This document shows positions 46,821 through 55,982 of a stretch of 64,000 bases of DNA, piece by piece. A program made the position numbers and the translations under genes. Source of the stretch: an uncultured Schlesneria sp. (lineage in GTDB: Bacteria > Planctomycetota > Planctomycetia > Planctomycetales > Planctomycetaceae); NCBI GenBank assembly GCA_903871875.1, contig CAIQIR010000066.1, positions 1 through 64,000 of the forward strand, read 5' to 3'. The notes under the pieces were generated by a model. The model was given only the letters and a program-made list of their open reading frames with translations, did not search any database and was not told the DNA's origin. The number at the start of each line of letters is the position of its first letter. Positions within the stretch are counted from its first letter, which is position 1.

Positions 46821-47552
46821 TCAGTTCACTGAGTTAGCCAGTCTATCGAGAAATTTACGAGATTCCGAATATTCGGGTAATGGTATTTGAGTGATTTGAC
46901 TGCGAAGTGAATTCTTTAAACTGCCGACTTTCATTTCAATCTCTGCAGCCAGATCGTCGTTGACACCACTTTCAGCACGCGTTTTGAATAATTGTTCCAG
47001 CGATTTGCGAAGATCGTCGAAATCAGGCGATTTCAATCTCTTTGGCCAGTCGATTCGTCCGGTCGCTGGATCAAGCTGACTCGTCGAAAGTGGCAGTGGA
47101 CGATGTGCGGCCTCGAACTTTTCGCCTCGCGCGTCGGCCTCTTTCATGGCTTCTCGTTTCTTCGCATCATCAGCTTCGGCTTCCTGCTTCCGCTCGCGAT
47201 GGATTTTATGCAGTTTATCTTGATTGTCGATCAAGGCGTTTCTGGCCTTTTCTCGTTCAAGATTTGCTTGTTGATAATTGATCGCGGCTTGGGAATTCGA
47301 CACGTTGCGCTGGCCTTCGGCTCTCACCAAATTTCCCATTCCGCTATAGGCACTGCCAAACCCACCCCCGTATCCGGCACCGTATAAGCCATATCTGGTG
47401 CCGTACGCTCCGTATCCACCACCGTACCCATACCCGACGTAGGGAGTTCTGACAGCCCCCCCGGCATACCACCGGTCATAAGCGATTCCGGCAGAAGACC
47501 AAGACGCCAGAGCAAACAGAACGAGAATCCCAAACACCGCTCGCGTTTTCAC
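46821..47552 (-). CDS. Secreted Gly/Tyr-rich protein with helical C-terminal half
   Basis: A 243-residue protein with a signal peptide, then a Gly/Tyr/Ala-rich stretch (about 30-75) with repeated GYG and YGG units, then a charged coiled-coil-like region (QANLEREKARNALIDNQDKL) and a C-terminal helical domain. GTG 47552 follows GAAGGGGAC at 7 bases and begins the signal peptide, so it is preferred over 47597. Such Gly/Tyr-rich secreted proteins with a charged tail are frequent in planctomycetes; role unknown, perhaps cell-surface. It is divergent from the HEAT-repeat gene. Confidence 0.75.
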   Translation of the reverse strand: MKTRAVFGILVLFALASWSSAGIAYDRWYAGGAVRTPYVGYGYGGGYGAYGTRYGLYGAGYGGGFGSAYSGMGNLVRAEGQRNVSNSQAAINYQQANLEREKARNALIDNQDKLHKIHRERKQEAEADDAKKREAMKEADARGEKFEAAHRPLPLSTSQLDPATGRIDWPKRLKSPDFDDLRKSLEQLFKTRAESGVNDDLAAEIEMKVGSLKNSLRSQITQIPLPEYSESRKFLDRLANSVN

Positions 47553-47740
47553 GTTGGTCCCCTTCGCCGAATCGAAAACATTCAAGGCTTCAATCACAAC
47601 TTCTTATCAAGGAGGTACGTACAAAGCTTGAAGAGTTGCAAGTCAGCTGGCTGCAATGGTAGCATTAATTGCTTGAAAGTTTATACCGCCTCAGGATTTG
47701 CACATCAACCTATCGACTCACGACGAAGGGGAGTTCTGGG

Positions 47741-49597
47741 ATGAGACCGCCGTTGATTGGAACTCTCGCGTGCTTGTTTTTTTGCTGCTCGGTGCCACTA
47801 GTCGTGGCCGAGGATCAAGAGGTTTCTCTGTACGTTAGTCAGCTTGAACGGGGCAAATCGGAAGAAAAAACGACGGCTGCTCGAATGCTGGGCGAGATTG
47901 GGCCCGCCGCGGCGTCCGCTGTTCCGTCACTCGTTAAAGCGATTGAATCCGACGAAGCCGGACTGCGTTACGAAGCCATTCTTGCACTCGGACGAATCAA
48001 TTCGAGTCCTAAGCAAACAATACCCGCGTTGAATCGCGCCCTTTCTGATTCTTCGCCAATATTGCGACACGTTTCAATCGATGCTCTCAGCATGTTTGGC
48101 TCAGACGCTCTCACTTCGGTTCCGCAGTTGAAAAAGTTATTGAAGGATAAAGAGCCGCTGATTTCCGTCAGTGCCGCACGGGCGATAATGGAAATTGCCC
48201 CCCCTAAAGCCGCGGAATCGGACGAAGCGATTGCCGTGCTCATCGCTGGTCTGAAAAATGAGCATGCCGAGGTCTCGTCGGAAGCAGTGCAAGGTCTCGC
48301 TCTCGCAGGTGCTCCAGCGGTCTCGTCTCTCCAAAAACTTCTTGGTGGCTCGAACGCTCAAATCAGCCAAAATGCCTGTGATGCACTCGCCGCAATTGGC
48401 CCGAGTGCCGCCCCTGCCATCGATCAGTTGATTGTTGCTTCGAAAGCTCAGGATAGCTCATTGCGATGGCATGCGATCAGCGCCCTCGGTGACCTCGGCC
48501 CAGGAGCAGAATCGGCCGTCACAACCCTGATCGCCGCTTTGAGTGATTCCGATTCCCAAGTCAAATTCAGCGCCGAACAATCGCTCTTGAAAATCGGCAA
48601 GCCGGCCGTACCTGCACTCATCCAAAGTCTCAAGACGGACAATTCTCAGAAGCTGGTATTGCCAATCTTGATCGGGATGGGACCCGACGCCGAAGGAGCC
48701 ACCTCAAACTTAGTAGCCTTACTGAGTTCGAAAGATCAAGAGACCCAACGCGACGCGATTTTGGCGTTGGGAGCAATCGGCCAAAGCGCGAAGTCCACAT
48801 CGCCTCAACTCATCAAGTTTCTTGCAGACGAACGGTTTCCATTTCGACCGGCGGCCGCGTACGCACTCGGAAAACTTGGTGCGAAGGATGCCGTTTCGGC
48901 GATAAAAACGTCATCAAGCGCCAAGGACAATCCTGTCCTTCGCCTGGTGAGCGTGTGGGCATTACTACAGATTGATCCAGCGAACGAAGAATACCAAACC
49001 GCCGCATTGCCTGAATTGACGACCGCCTTGCAAAGCGAAACTCCGTTAGTTCGTCTTGAAGCCGCTGTGGCGTTGGGGCAAATGGGTTCACGAGCGAAGA
49101 GTGCTGTCCCCGAATTAAAACTTCGATTGAAGGACAATGATCCGGGTGTCCGCATGGAATCGTTGGTGGCGCTGGCGGAAATTGGACCTGATAGTCAACA
49201 AGCCGTGGCGGAGATTGAGCCGCTTTTGGATAACCGTGACGTCGCGCTGCGTCCCATCGCTTGCTACGCGTTGGGACGAATCGGAGTTGCGTCGAAGCAC
49301 GCCGTCCCTCGGTTACAACAATTGCTTTCCAGTCGTAATTCACATGAGAAGACTATTGCAGCGTGGGCGTTAGTGAATATTGCGCCAGAACCGGACACCC
49401 TCAAAGTTGCCATTCCGGTGTTAGCTGACGCACTTCTCGGCGCGAGCAACCCCAGCGTCAGAGTTCAGGTCGCCGAGGCTCTTGGAAAATTCGGATCGGG
49501 TTCTCCGACCGCCGCCGAAGCCCTGAAAGGAGCACTCAAAGACCAGGACCAGTCCGTCAGAACGGCTGCGGAATTAGCACTGGCTAAACTGAAATAG
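47741..49597 (+). CDS. Secreted HEAT-repeat protein
   Basis: A 618-residue protein with a signal peptide (about 1-23) followed almost entirely by 30-40-residue HEAT/PBS-lyase-like repeats, for example ARMLGEIGPAAASAVPSLVK, DALAAIGPSAAPAIDQLIVA, and EALGKFGSGSPTAAEALKGA. About 14 repeats are visible. Such alpha-solenoids bind other proteins. GAAGGGGAG lies 8 bases before ATG 47741; the in-frame extension to 47669 is not used. Possible partners are the other secreted proteins, but nothing in the locus proves it. Confidence 0.88.
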   Translation: MRPPLIGTLACLFFCCSVPLVVAEDQEVSLYVSQLERGKSEEKTTAARMLGEIGPAAASAVPSLVKAIESDEAGLRYEAILALGRINSSPKQTIPALNRALSDSSPILRHVSIDALSMFGSDALTSVPQLKKLLKDKEPLISVSAARAIMEIAPPKAAESDEAIAVLIAGLKNEHAEVSSEAVQGLALAGAPAVSSLQKLLGGSNAQISQNACDALAAIGPSAAPAIDQLIVASKAQDSSLRWHAISALGDLGPGAESAVTTLIAALSDSDSQVKFSAEQSLLKIGKPAVPALIQSLKTDNSQKLVLPILIGMGPDAEGATSNLVALLSSKDQETQRDAILALGAIGQSAKSTSPQLIKFLADERFPFRPAAAYALGKLGAKDAVSAIKTSSSAKDNPVLRLVSVWALLQIDPANEEYQTAALPELTTALQSETPLVRLEAAVALGQMGSRAKSAVPELKLRLKDNDPGVRMESLVALAEIGPDSQQAVAEIEPLLDNRDVALRPIACYALGRIGVASKHAVPRLQQLLSSRNSHEKTIAAWALVNIAPEPDTLKVAIPVLADALLGASNPSVRVQVAEALGKFGSGSPTAAEALKGALKDQDQSVRTAAELALAKLK

Positions 49598-49731
49598 CTC
49601 TGAAGATAGGTAAAGCGAGTGGATCACCGGAACGTCTGACTTGGTGTTGTGGCTTTGCCGGCCCGTTCTATTGCGGTAGCCGCGATCACATTGGCTTATC
49701 GTAGCATCTCCGAAAATGCTCGCTCTATTTC

Positions 49732-50007
49732 TCAGGCCTCGGGCGTAAGTTCTCTCGGCCCATCCGCTAACGACTTTACACAGTCCAACAGGTGGATTGA
49801 GTCCGTGTTGCTTGCTACTTTTCTGGATGTAAAGATGTCAGTAGTACTCGACATTGCATAAATACAATCCGAGACAAGACCAAGACTGTTTGGTATTGCG
49901 TCCAAGATGTCTGCACAGGTGATCTCAAAGTCACCGGTTGACCCCGCTGAACTCTCAGCAGTGTGCAGGATCTCCCTTGCAATCCAGCAGACGAACGAGT
50001 CACTCAC
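49732..50007 (-). CDS. Possible protein, 91 residues, unknown
   Basis: GTG 50007 opens a frame (SDSFVCWIAREILHTAESSA, ITCADILDAIPNSLGLVSDC) with protein-like composition. It overlaps the end of the upstream small ORF by 8 bases (GTGAGTGA), suggesting coupling or a single frameshifted gene. No recognised family. Confidence 0.4.
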   Translation of the reverse strand: MSDSFVCWIAREILHTAESSAGSTGDFEITCADILDAIPNSLGLVSDCIYAMSSTTDIFTSRKVASNTDSIHLLDCVKSLADGPRELTPEA

Positions 50008-50182
50008 GAATCTTCATCAGGCCTCCGTCAGCGGCCCGAATGAGCGGAAACCATTCCCCGTGACGGACGAATAAAAGTCGCATGATAGGGCCAAGCTCCC
50101 GCCCATTGGGTCGTTCAAAGTCGCTGTCGTCGGCCGATTTCCAAACCGGCAATACGATCGACGGTTCTCGCTTCGACATCAC
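50000..50182 (-). CDS. Possible protein, 60 residues, unknown
   Basis: The frame encodes SIVLPVWKSADDSDFERPNG and MRLLFVRHGEWFPLIRAADG, ending at TGA 50000. Composition is plausible, but an opposite-strand ORF (50082-50348) covers the same bases. It may be the front part of the next ORF separated by a frameshift. Unknown function. Confidence 0.33.
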   Translation of the reverse strand: MMSKREPSIVLPVWKSADDSDFERPNGRELGPIMRLLFVRHGEWFPLIRAADGGLMKIRE

Positions 50183-50523
50183 GAGTCGTACCGAATGGTC
50201 GTCCCTGGCGGACCGATTTCTTGTTTTCCCCTTCGCAGATCGAGCTCATCAAACCATTGAGGAAGCCATCCGCCGCATTGCTTCCACTCCAGTCCAGATC
50301 ATGTCCCTGTTGGCCGCGTCGCACACGGATTCGAGGTGTGATCGTTGACGATTTCCCGGTTCGCCCAGATCGAGTAGAATTGACCGCAACATCACCTTCC
50401 ATCAAGCGGACTGGTGATGTCGCGTCAGTTGAACAGAAACCGACGATTGCGACGTTGTGAACAGTGCTTAAGACGTTGACACCGTCGTCGGCAAAGACGA
50501 AAGCCCTTGTAAAACAGGCATTT
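50183..50523. other. Gap before tRNA-Arg, no convincing gene
   Basis: Overlapping ORFs on both strands (50115-50405 minus, 50082-50348 plus) lack clear coding signals. No terminator or repeat was seen. Confidence 0.35.
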
Positions 50524-50597
50524 GCTCCCGTAGCTCAGCTGGATAGAGCGATGGTTTCCTAAACCATAGGTCGGTGGTTCGAATCCACTCGGGGGTA
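50524..50597 (+). tRNA. tRNA-Arg (CCU anticodon)
   Basis: A 74-base cloverleaf: acceptor GCTCCCG/CGGGGGT (two G-U pairs), D arm with AGCTCAGCTGGATAGAGC, anticodon stem ATGGT/ACCAT with loop TTCCTAA giving anticodon CCT (reads AGG), and T arm with TTCGAAT. CCA is not encoded. A T-run (50598-50606) follows and may end the transcript. No repeat of the tRNA 3' end suggesting an integrated element was noticed. Confidence 0.95.
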
Positions 50598-50909
50598 TTT
50601 TTTTTTGCTCACACTGTAGCCGATGATGCCCAAGGCGAGATATGGACTCGCTTGAGCCAGCGGCCTTGGCGTCCTGACTAGCGGTTGGCCGTGACCGGCT
50701 TCGACGGAGCGAGAAGTGCGAAGCCGGCGGGAAATGAACAGACATTCCGGATTCCTGATCAGTGATCGTAACGGGAATCCGAAACGAGGGATTGGGCGTG
50801 ACGGTTGATGATCGTACGCGACTCGCCTAACCTTTCCGTCATGTACACTTCGGCCTGCCTCCTCTCAGCGATCCAAAGTGATAATCTTGATGCCACCAGC
50901 GAAGGCATC
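50598..50909. other. Spacer after tRNA, nothing recognised
   Basis: Apart from the T-run directly after the tRNA, no gene or repeat was recognised. Confidence 0.4.
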
Positions 50910-51134
50910 ATGATCGTCCTCAAGATCAATCAGCAGGCCTTCTGCCGAATCCCCTGCTTGCGGTCCGGTTCGCCGATCGCCAAAGTCGTCGACCAAACCG
51001 TCGTGCGGATCTCACCTACCCCCAGCATGCGAAACGGCTTTCAGATCACCTGCGATTCGGAAGACGAAGCGCAAACCATCGCCGAAGCACTACAAAGCCT
51101 GATCGACGGCGAGTACCCGTACATGTTCCCCTGA
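50910..51134 (+). CDS. Possible small protein, 74 residues
   Basis: ATG 50910 follows GAAGG at 4 bases; an earlier in-frame start at 50805 is less likely. IVLKINQQAFCRIPCLRSGS and ITCDSEDEAQTIAEALQSLI look like a small alpha/beta domain. No recognised family. Confidence 0.5.
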   Translation: MIVLKINQQAFCRIPCLRSGSPIAKVVDQTVVRISPTPSMRNGFQITCDSEDEAQTIAEALQSLIDGEYPYMFP

Positions 51135-51256
51135 GTCGGACGTCACCGACAATCCGGCACAGCGGCTGCCGCTCTGATAGCGAGACACCCCTCCACCCCG
51201 CAGTAGGTCACCGCACGGATGAAACGCCCTGCTCCATATTCACGCCATCGCCATCA

Positions 51257-51538
51257 CTAGCGGCGGTAACCGTTTCCGCCAGCAGGAAAGCCGCCCGGAA
51301 TCGGATAGTTGGAGTTGCCGTAGTAATAGCCCCCATACCCGTTCGACGGGCCACCGTAATTTCGCCCGAAACCGGAAACGCCCCAGTTGTTCCGTTGCCA
51401 TTGGATTCCGGTGGTGACCGTCGGGGCCTGGTAAACCCGCACGCCGCGAATCCGGCCGCCGTCAGCCTGGGCGTTCGAAGCGATGACACTGATGGCGGCG
51501 ATGAACAGACCGGTGAAGAACCATTGTTGGCGAAGCAT
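51257..51538 (-). CDS. Small secreted Gly/Asn/Tyr-rich protein
   Basis: A 93-residue protein with a clear signal peptide (QQWFFTGLFIAAISVIASNA cleaved before QADGG) and a Gly/Asn/Tyr-rich mature part (YGGYYYGNSNYPIPGG). GAGGAC precedes the ATG at 6 bases. Probable surface or wall-associated protein; function unknown. Gene is monocistronic. Confidence 0.72.
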   Translation of the reverse strand: MLRQQWFFTGLFIAAISVIASNAQADGGRIRGVRVYQAPTVTTGIQWQRNNWGVSGFGRNYGGPSNGYGGYYYGNSNYPIPGGFPAGGNGYRR

Positions 51539-51755
51539 GTCAGTCCTCGTTTCTCTTAAGTCGTCCTCAATCCCTGTCAGACGAACGCCCGGAGGAATGA
51601 ATGACGTGCCTTAATTATACACCTTCCCCGACAAACAAAATCCATCATTTCACGAGATCGCGACCCTGCGCCTGGGGTCTATCGGGAAAGTCAGGAACGA
51701 GATGACGACTTTGCCCCGCCGGAAAAGTCGCGGTCTCGCCACGAGCGGAGGAGGC

Positions 51756-53192
51756 CTATACCAGAATCTCGTCGATCGGCTCGCCGCCGTGAGCAATCCC
51801 CTGCGGGCGGCCCGTCTGGTCTCGGACCGTCATGTGTGGATCAATGCCCAGCAACTGATAAATCGTGGCCACCAGATCGCCGGGAGACACGGGATGGCTG
51901 ATCGGGTAGGCGGCCAGCTGATCCGTTTCTCCATACACGAAACCCCGCTTCACTCCCCCACCCGCCAGCAAGCTGAAACCGCATTGGGGCCAATGATCGC
52001 GGCCGGCCTTCGAGTTCACTTTCGGCGAACGCCCCATTTCACCCATCACGACCACTAACGTCGAATCGAGCAGGCCACGTGAGTCCAAATCGTCGATCAA
52101 GGCGGGAAAACAGCGGTCGAGGATCGGCAGGTTGTAATCCTTCAGCATGCCAAAATTATTCTCGTGCATGTCGTACGAATGACCGTACTTGCCAAAAATT
52201 TCGGCGTGCACGCTGACAAACGGAACGCCCGCCTCCACCAGTCGACGCGCCACCAGCATGCTCGACCCGCTCAGGTTTCGGCCGTATCGATCACGGGTGA
52301 CGTCCGTCTCTTGCGACAGATCGAACGCGTCCCGCGTGTGACTGGAAGTCAGCAGATCAAACGCCCGCTGCTGAAAGAAACCCAACCGGTCGACCGCACC
52401 GGACTGTCGGACTCTTGCGAATTGCGTATCCAGTTGGTCGAGCATCGATCGTCGGCGGCTCAGGCGGTCGACAGTGATGTCGGGCAATTCATCCACCGAT
52501 GGCAGTCGCGGATCGCCAACGGGAGTAACGGGATCGTAGAAATTGACCTTCGGCTCGCGATCAAACTTGGGATCACAAACCGCAAATAATGGATCATACT
52601 GACTACCCAGAAATCCTCCGTACGGGCCGGGTCGCCGCAGACCGGCATACATGGAACTCTCACCCCAACCGGGATAACAGGGCAAACAGACGGCCCCCGG
52701 CAATCCGGGCGGACTCATCCCCAGATACTGGCAGATCGCTCCCACGTCCGGCGGATCGGTCGGTTCCGCTCGCAGCTGTCCAAAGTTTCCGCCGCTAAAA
52801 CCGGTCATGATCGGCAATGGATTATGAGCGTTGTAGCCATGCGTGACGGTGCGAATCAGGGTCGTCTTGTGCATCAGACGAGCGGTATTCGGCAGATGTT
52901 CACAAATTTGCAAACCCGGCACCGACGTCTCGATCGGATGAAACTCACCCCGCGCCTCAACCGGGGCCTGTGGCTTCAGATCAAACATGTCCATCTGACT
53001 CGGGCCGCCCAGCAGATTAAACAAGATGACTGACTTCGCACGGCCGGGACGTCGCGGAGAGGTGGATTCCGCAGCCTGCAGCAGTCGCGGCAAAGTGACG
53101 CCAGTAAATAACGACAATCCGCCGACTCGCATCAGTTCGCGACGAGTCACTCCGTCACACATCTCGGCTGAACCACCTAGAACCGTCAGCAT
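51756..53192 (-). CDS. DUF1501 Tat-exported sulfatase-like protein
   Basis: A 478-residue protein. TRRELMRVGGLSLFTGVTLP is a Tat signal, followed by AKSVILFNLLGGPSQMDMFD, DUF1501's opening, THGYNAHNPLPIMTG, and later VVVMGEMGRSPKVNSKAGRD and DHWPQCGFSLLAGGGVKRG. DUF1501 has an alkaline-phosphatase/sulfatase-like fold and its genes usually follow a DUF1549/DUF1553 cytochrome-like partner; none is next to this copy. AAGGGC lies 6 bases before ATG 53192. Substrate is unknown. Confidence 0.93.
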   Translation of the reverse strand: MLTVLGGSAEMCDGVTRRELMRVGGLSLFTGVTLPRLLQAAESTSPRRPGRAKSVILFNLLGGPSQMDMFDLKPQAPVEARGEFHPIETSVPGLQICEHLPNTARLMHKTTLIRTVTHGYNAHNPLPIMTGFSGGNFGQLRAEPTDPPDVGAICQYLGMSPPGLPGAVCLPCYPGWGESSMYAGLRRPGPYGGFLGSQYDPLFAVCDPKFDREPKVNFYDPVTPVGDPRLPSVDELPDITVDRLSRRRSMLDQLDTQFARVRQSGAVDRLGFFQQRAFDLLTSSHTRDAFDLSQETDVTRDRYGRNLSGSSMLVARRLVEAGVPFVSVHAEIFGKYGHSYDMHENNFGMLKDYNLPILDRCFPALIDDLDSRGLLDSTLVVVMGEMGRSPKVNSKAGRDHWPQCGFSLLAGGGVKRGFVYGETDQLAAYPISHPVSPGDLVATIYQLLGIDPHMTVRDQTGRPQGIAHGGEPIDEILV

Positions 53193-53324
53193 GCGATGCC
53201 CTTCGACACAAGGACCACGACATCCACATTAGCTTATCGAAGAAGGACACGCTCGAAAACAGCCTGACCGTGTTTGTGCCGAATTTGCGGACGCGGCCTC
53301 CGTTCCGAGTGTTGGTGATCCCCT

Positions 53325-55502
53325 TCACTTCCCGGTGGGCAAATAGGGCCGAACCGCTTCAGCCAATAGCTTGTAACCGTCGGCATTCAGATGCAGCATG
53401 TCAGCGACAAACAGCTCTTTCCGCGCCTGACCTTGGCTATCGAGCGTGATCTCCTCGGTCTCGGCGAAACTGACACGCGGCATGTGCAACGCCTGCTCAC
53501 GAATCAAGGCGTTCAACACTCGCCCCTTGTCTTTTTGGCCCCAACGGGCAGGCGCCGGACTGAGGGCAATAAAATAGATCTCGGTCTTCGGCAGTCGGCT
53601 ATGAACCGTCTTCACGAAATCCGCGAAGTCCGCCGCCACTTCTTCCGGCAGTCGTCCCGCTTGCAGGTCATTCCCGCCAGCTCGCAGAAAAACCTGCTTG
53701 GGTTCGTACGGAAACACAATACGGTCGGCAAAGTGCGTCGAATCGACGATCTCCGATCCGCCAAATCCCCGGTCAATGACCTGATGGTTCGGGAAATCTT
53801 CGGCCAGCGTTTTCCAAAGTCCGATGGTCGACGAGCCAATGAACAGCACGCCTCCCTTCGGCGGCGTCACCAGTCGGTCAGACGATTCGAAATTGGCGAT
53901 CGCCTTTTCCCATTTCGCAAAGTCATGCGATTCGACAGCAGCCGGATTTGTGACCGTCAGCCCTGCCTGCGTGACCGCGGATCGCTGCGCAGGATTAACA
54001 TCGGCGGGGACCAGTTGCGACAGGCCCTGCCCCTTCTCACCGGCGATTCCAATCAGCTGAAATTCATTCTTCGGCCCGAACCCGACATTGGACTGAGCGT
54101 GATAGTGAATCTCGTCGCCCGCGAATTTGAGCTTGACCGTGATCACAAACGGCGTCTCGTAAAAACAAAGTTTGGCCGCGAACGTGTCATCGGAAATCCA
54201 GGCGCCGCTGGCCGCGACTGGTTGAGCCGCCAACGTGCCCCATCCTGCTTTGCCCGGGTTCCATTTGCCGCGAGCGCACTCGATGCGGTGTTCAACACCA
54301 TCAAATCGCATCACGAGGGTCGTGGCGCCGTCTTGTTCACCAGCCAGCAATTTGACCGCTTGGAGCTTGTGCTCGCTGGGCGGAAATACATGCTGCTTGC
54401 CGAGAACTTTCGCGGGATGACCTTCGCCGTCCTGAGGACGCAGCGACAACCCTTTCAGCGTGCTTTCCAGTTTCATTCGAGTCTGATCGTCGGCGGCCAG
54501 TGGTTCGACATGGATCGCAGGCAATAACTTGTCCCAAATCACGTCGAGGACCAATTGCATGTCTTTCAAGCCGCTGGTAATGGCAATTACCGCGTCCTGC
54601 CGGGGCAACACGATGCAATACTGACCGAAGGCACCATCGCCACGGTAGCAGCCATGACGACCACGCCAGAACTGGTATCCGTATCCTTGATCCCAATCGC
54701 TGGCCGGATTACTGCCGTTGGATGTCTGCCGAGCGGTCGCCGCTTCGATCCAGGCCTCGGGGACCAGTTGCTTGCCTTCCCACATCCCTTTTTGCAGATA
54801 GAGCTGCCCGAAACGAGCAATGTCCTCGGTGCGGATGCTCAGTCCATAACCGCCGGTGGAAATCCCTTGCGGACTGATCTCCCAAGTCGGCTTTTCAATG
54901 CCCAGTGGTTCGAATAACCGGGGACGAAGGTAGTCCAGCAGCGTCATGCCGGTGACCTTCTGCACAATCGCCGACTGCATGTAGGTGGCCGAGGTGTTGT
55001 ATAAGAAATGAGTGCCCGGTTTGAATGGAACGGGGTGCGTCAAAAACGATTTCGTCCACGCCACATCATTCGTGCGCGGTGGTTCGGTCTGTTGTCCGGT
55101 CGACATCCGCAGCAGATCGCTGACCCGCATTTTCTTGAGATTGTCACTCGGCTCAGCCGGCGCATCTTCGGGGAAAAATTTCAGCACCTCGTCATCCAGA
55201 CTCAGCTTCCCGTCCGCGATTGCCAGCCCCACCGCCGTCGACGTGAAACTTTTGCTCAGCGAATACAGCGAATGCGGTGCCTGAGCGTGATAGGGTGCCC
55301 ACCACCCTTCCGCCACCACGTGACCGTGACGCAACACCATCACACTGTTCAGCGAGTCGAATTTCTTGTCGACCGCTTCCACAAACTCCAGCACCCCCGC
55401 TGAGGAAACCCCTTGGGCCTCGGGCGTGCTGCGCGGCAATTCGGCGGCCTGACAAACGGAGACGCACAACGCCATCACGACAATGACACACAGGTTTTGC
55501 AT
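53325..55502 (-). CDS. Secreted fusion: beta-lactamase-like serine hydrolase and SGNH hydrolase
   Basis: A 725-residue protein with a signal peptide (NLCVIVVMALCVSVCQAA). Residues about 20-335: class C beta-lactamase/DD-peptidase-like domain with SxxK in YSLSKSFTS (Ser about 81, Lys about 84), YNTSATYM with the Tyr motif, and a later HGCYRGDGAFGQY. A middle beta-rich region (about 340-530). Residues about 560-725: SGNH/GDSL esterase with VLFIGSSTIGLW (block I Ser), RAGGNDL (block III), and DMLHLNADGYK (Asp-His of block V). Both active sites look complete. It could act on esters of surface polymers. Confidence 0.9.
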   Translation of the reverse strand: MQNLCVIVVMALCVSVCQAAELPRSTPEAQGVSSAGVLEFVEAVDKKFDSLNSVMVLRHGHVVAEGWWAPYHAQAPHSLYSLSKSFTSTAVGLAIADGKLSLDDEVLKFFPEDAPAEPSDNLKKMRVSDLLRMSTGQQTEPPRTNDVAWTKSFLTHPVPFKPGTHFLYNTSATYMQSAIVQKVTGMTLLDYLRPRLFEPLGIEKPTWEISPQGISTGGYGLSIRTEDIARFGQLYLQKGMWEGKQLVPEAWIEAATARQTSNGSNPASDWDQGYGYQFWRGRHGCYRGDGAFGQYCIVLPRQDAVIAITSGLKDMQLVLDVIWDKLLPAIHVEPLAADDQTRMKLESTLKGLSLRPQDGEGHPAKVLGKQHVFPPSEHKLQAVKLLAGEQDGATTLVMRFDGVEHRIECARGKWNPGKAGWGTLAAQPVAASGAWISDDTFAAKLCFYETPFVITVKLKFAGDEIHYHAQSNVGFGPKNEFQLIGIAGEKGQGLSQLVPADVNPAQRSAVTQAGLTVTNPAAVESHDFAKWEKAIANFESSDRLVTPPKGGVLFIGSSTIGLWKTLAEDFPNHQVIDRGFGGSEIVDSTHFADRIVFPYEPKQVFLRAGGNDLQAGRLPEEVAADFADFVKTVHSRLPKTEIYFIALSPAPARWGQKDKGRVLNALIREQALHMPRVSFAETEEITLDSQGQARKELFVADMLHLNADGYKLLAEAVRPYLPTGK

Positions 55503-55777
55503 GGATCGATACTCGGCACGATACGGAAGGAAAACCATCACCAACGAAGCGTGACGCTACGTTGACCCAGCCTCCATCGTCGGTCGAGAACGAATGGGAA
55601 GCAAGCGTCTGGGCATTCGCGTTTCCCACCGAGGTGGCAGGCGGCCATCGAATCAGATCCGAAGCTTTGCGTCCGACGATCGATTCGTCGAGACAAACAG
55701 AACATCACTCAGGCTTTCGATCCTGCCTGGCGCTTTATGATTCGCCCGCTGATGTGATCGCGCGGGATCCGAAATGA

Positions 55778-55933
55778 CTACTCGTCGGATGACTTCGCAG
55801 CCAGATCTCGTTCGTAGGCATCCTGTTGCTCCCAAAGGCTCGTGGACCGACCTTTGTTCCACTTCTGCCGCAGATTTTTGATCGGGGTAAACACGATCAT
55901 GTACAGCAGAATTCCAAAGCCGACGATTAACAT
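55778..55933 (-). CDS. Small single-TM membrane protein, 51 residues
   Basis: ATG 55933 begins LIVGFGILLYMIVFTPIKNL, one transmembrane helix, followed by a basic and then acidic tail (RQKWNKGRSTSLWEQQDAYE). AGGAG lies about 11 bases upstream. It sits 49 bases after the stop of the prenyltransferase-fold gene on the same strand and may belong to that operon. The longer frame to 56143 is an overlap artefact. Confidence 0.55.
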   Translation of the reverse strand: MLIVGFGILLYMIVFTPIKNLRQKWNKGRSTSLWEQQDAYERDLAAKSSDE

Positions 55934-55982
55934 TTTCAGCGACACTCCTGCGCCGTGCGGGAAATTCCTCGCAAAGGCGGCG

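Noticed and set aside
47320-47470. Repetitive stretch before the HEAT gene
   Set aside because: It encodes the Gly/Tyr-rich region of a secreted protein, not a DNA repeat element.
50524-50597. tRNA as an attachment site for an integrated element
   Set aside because: No second copy of the tRNA 3' end, integrase or phage-type gene was seen nearby.
53391-54527. 378-codon open frame on the plus strand
   Set aside because: Antisense to the beta-lactamase-like/SGNH fusion; no signal or domain.
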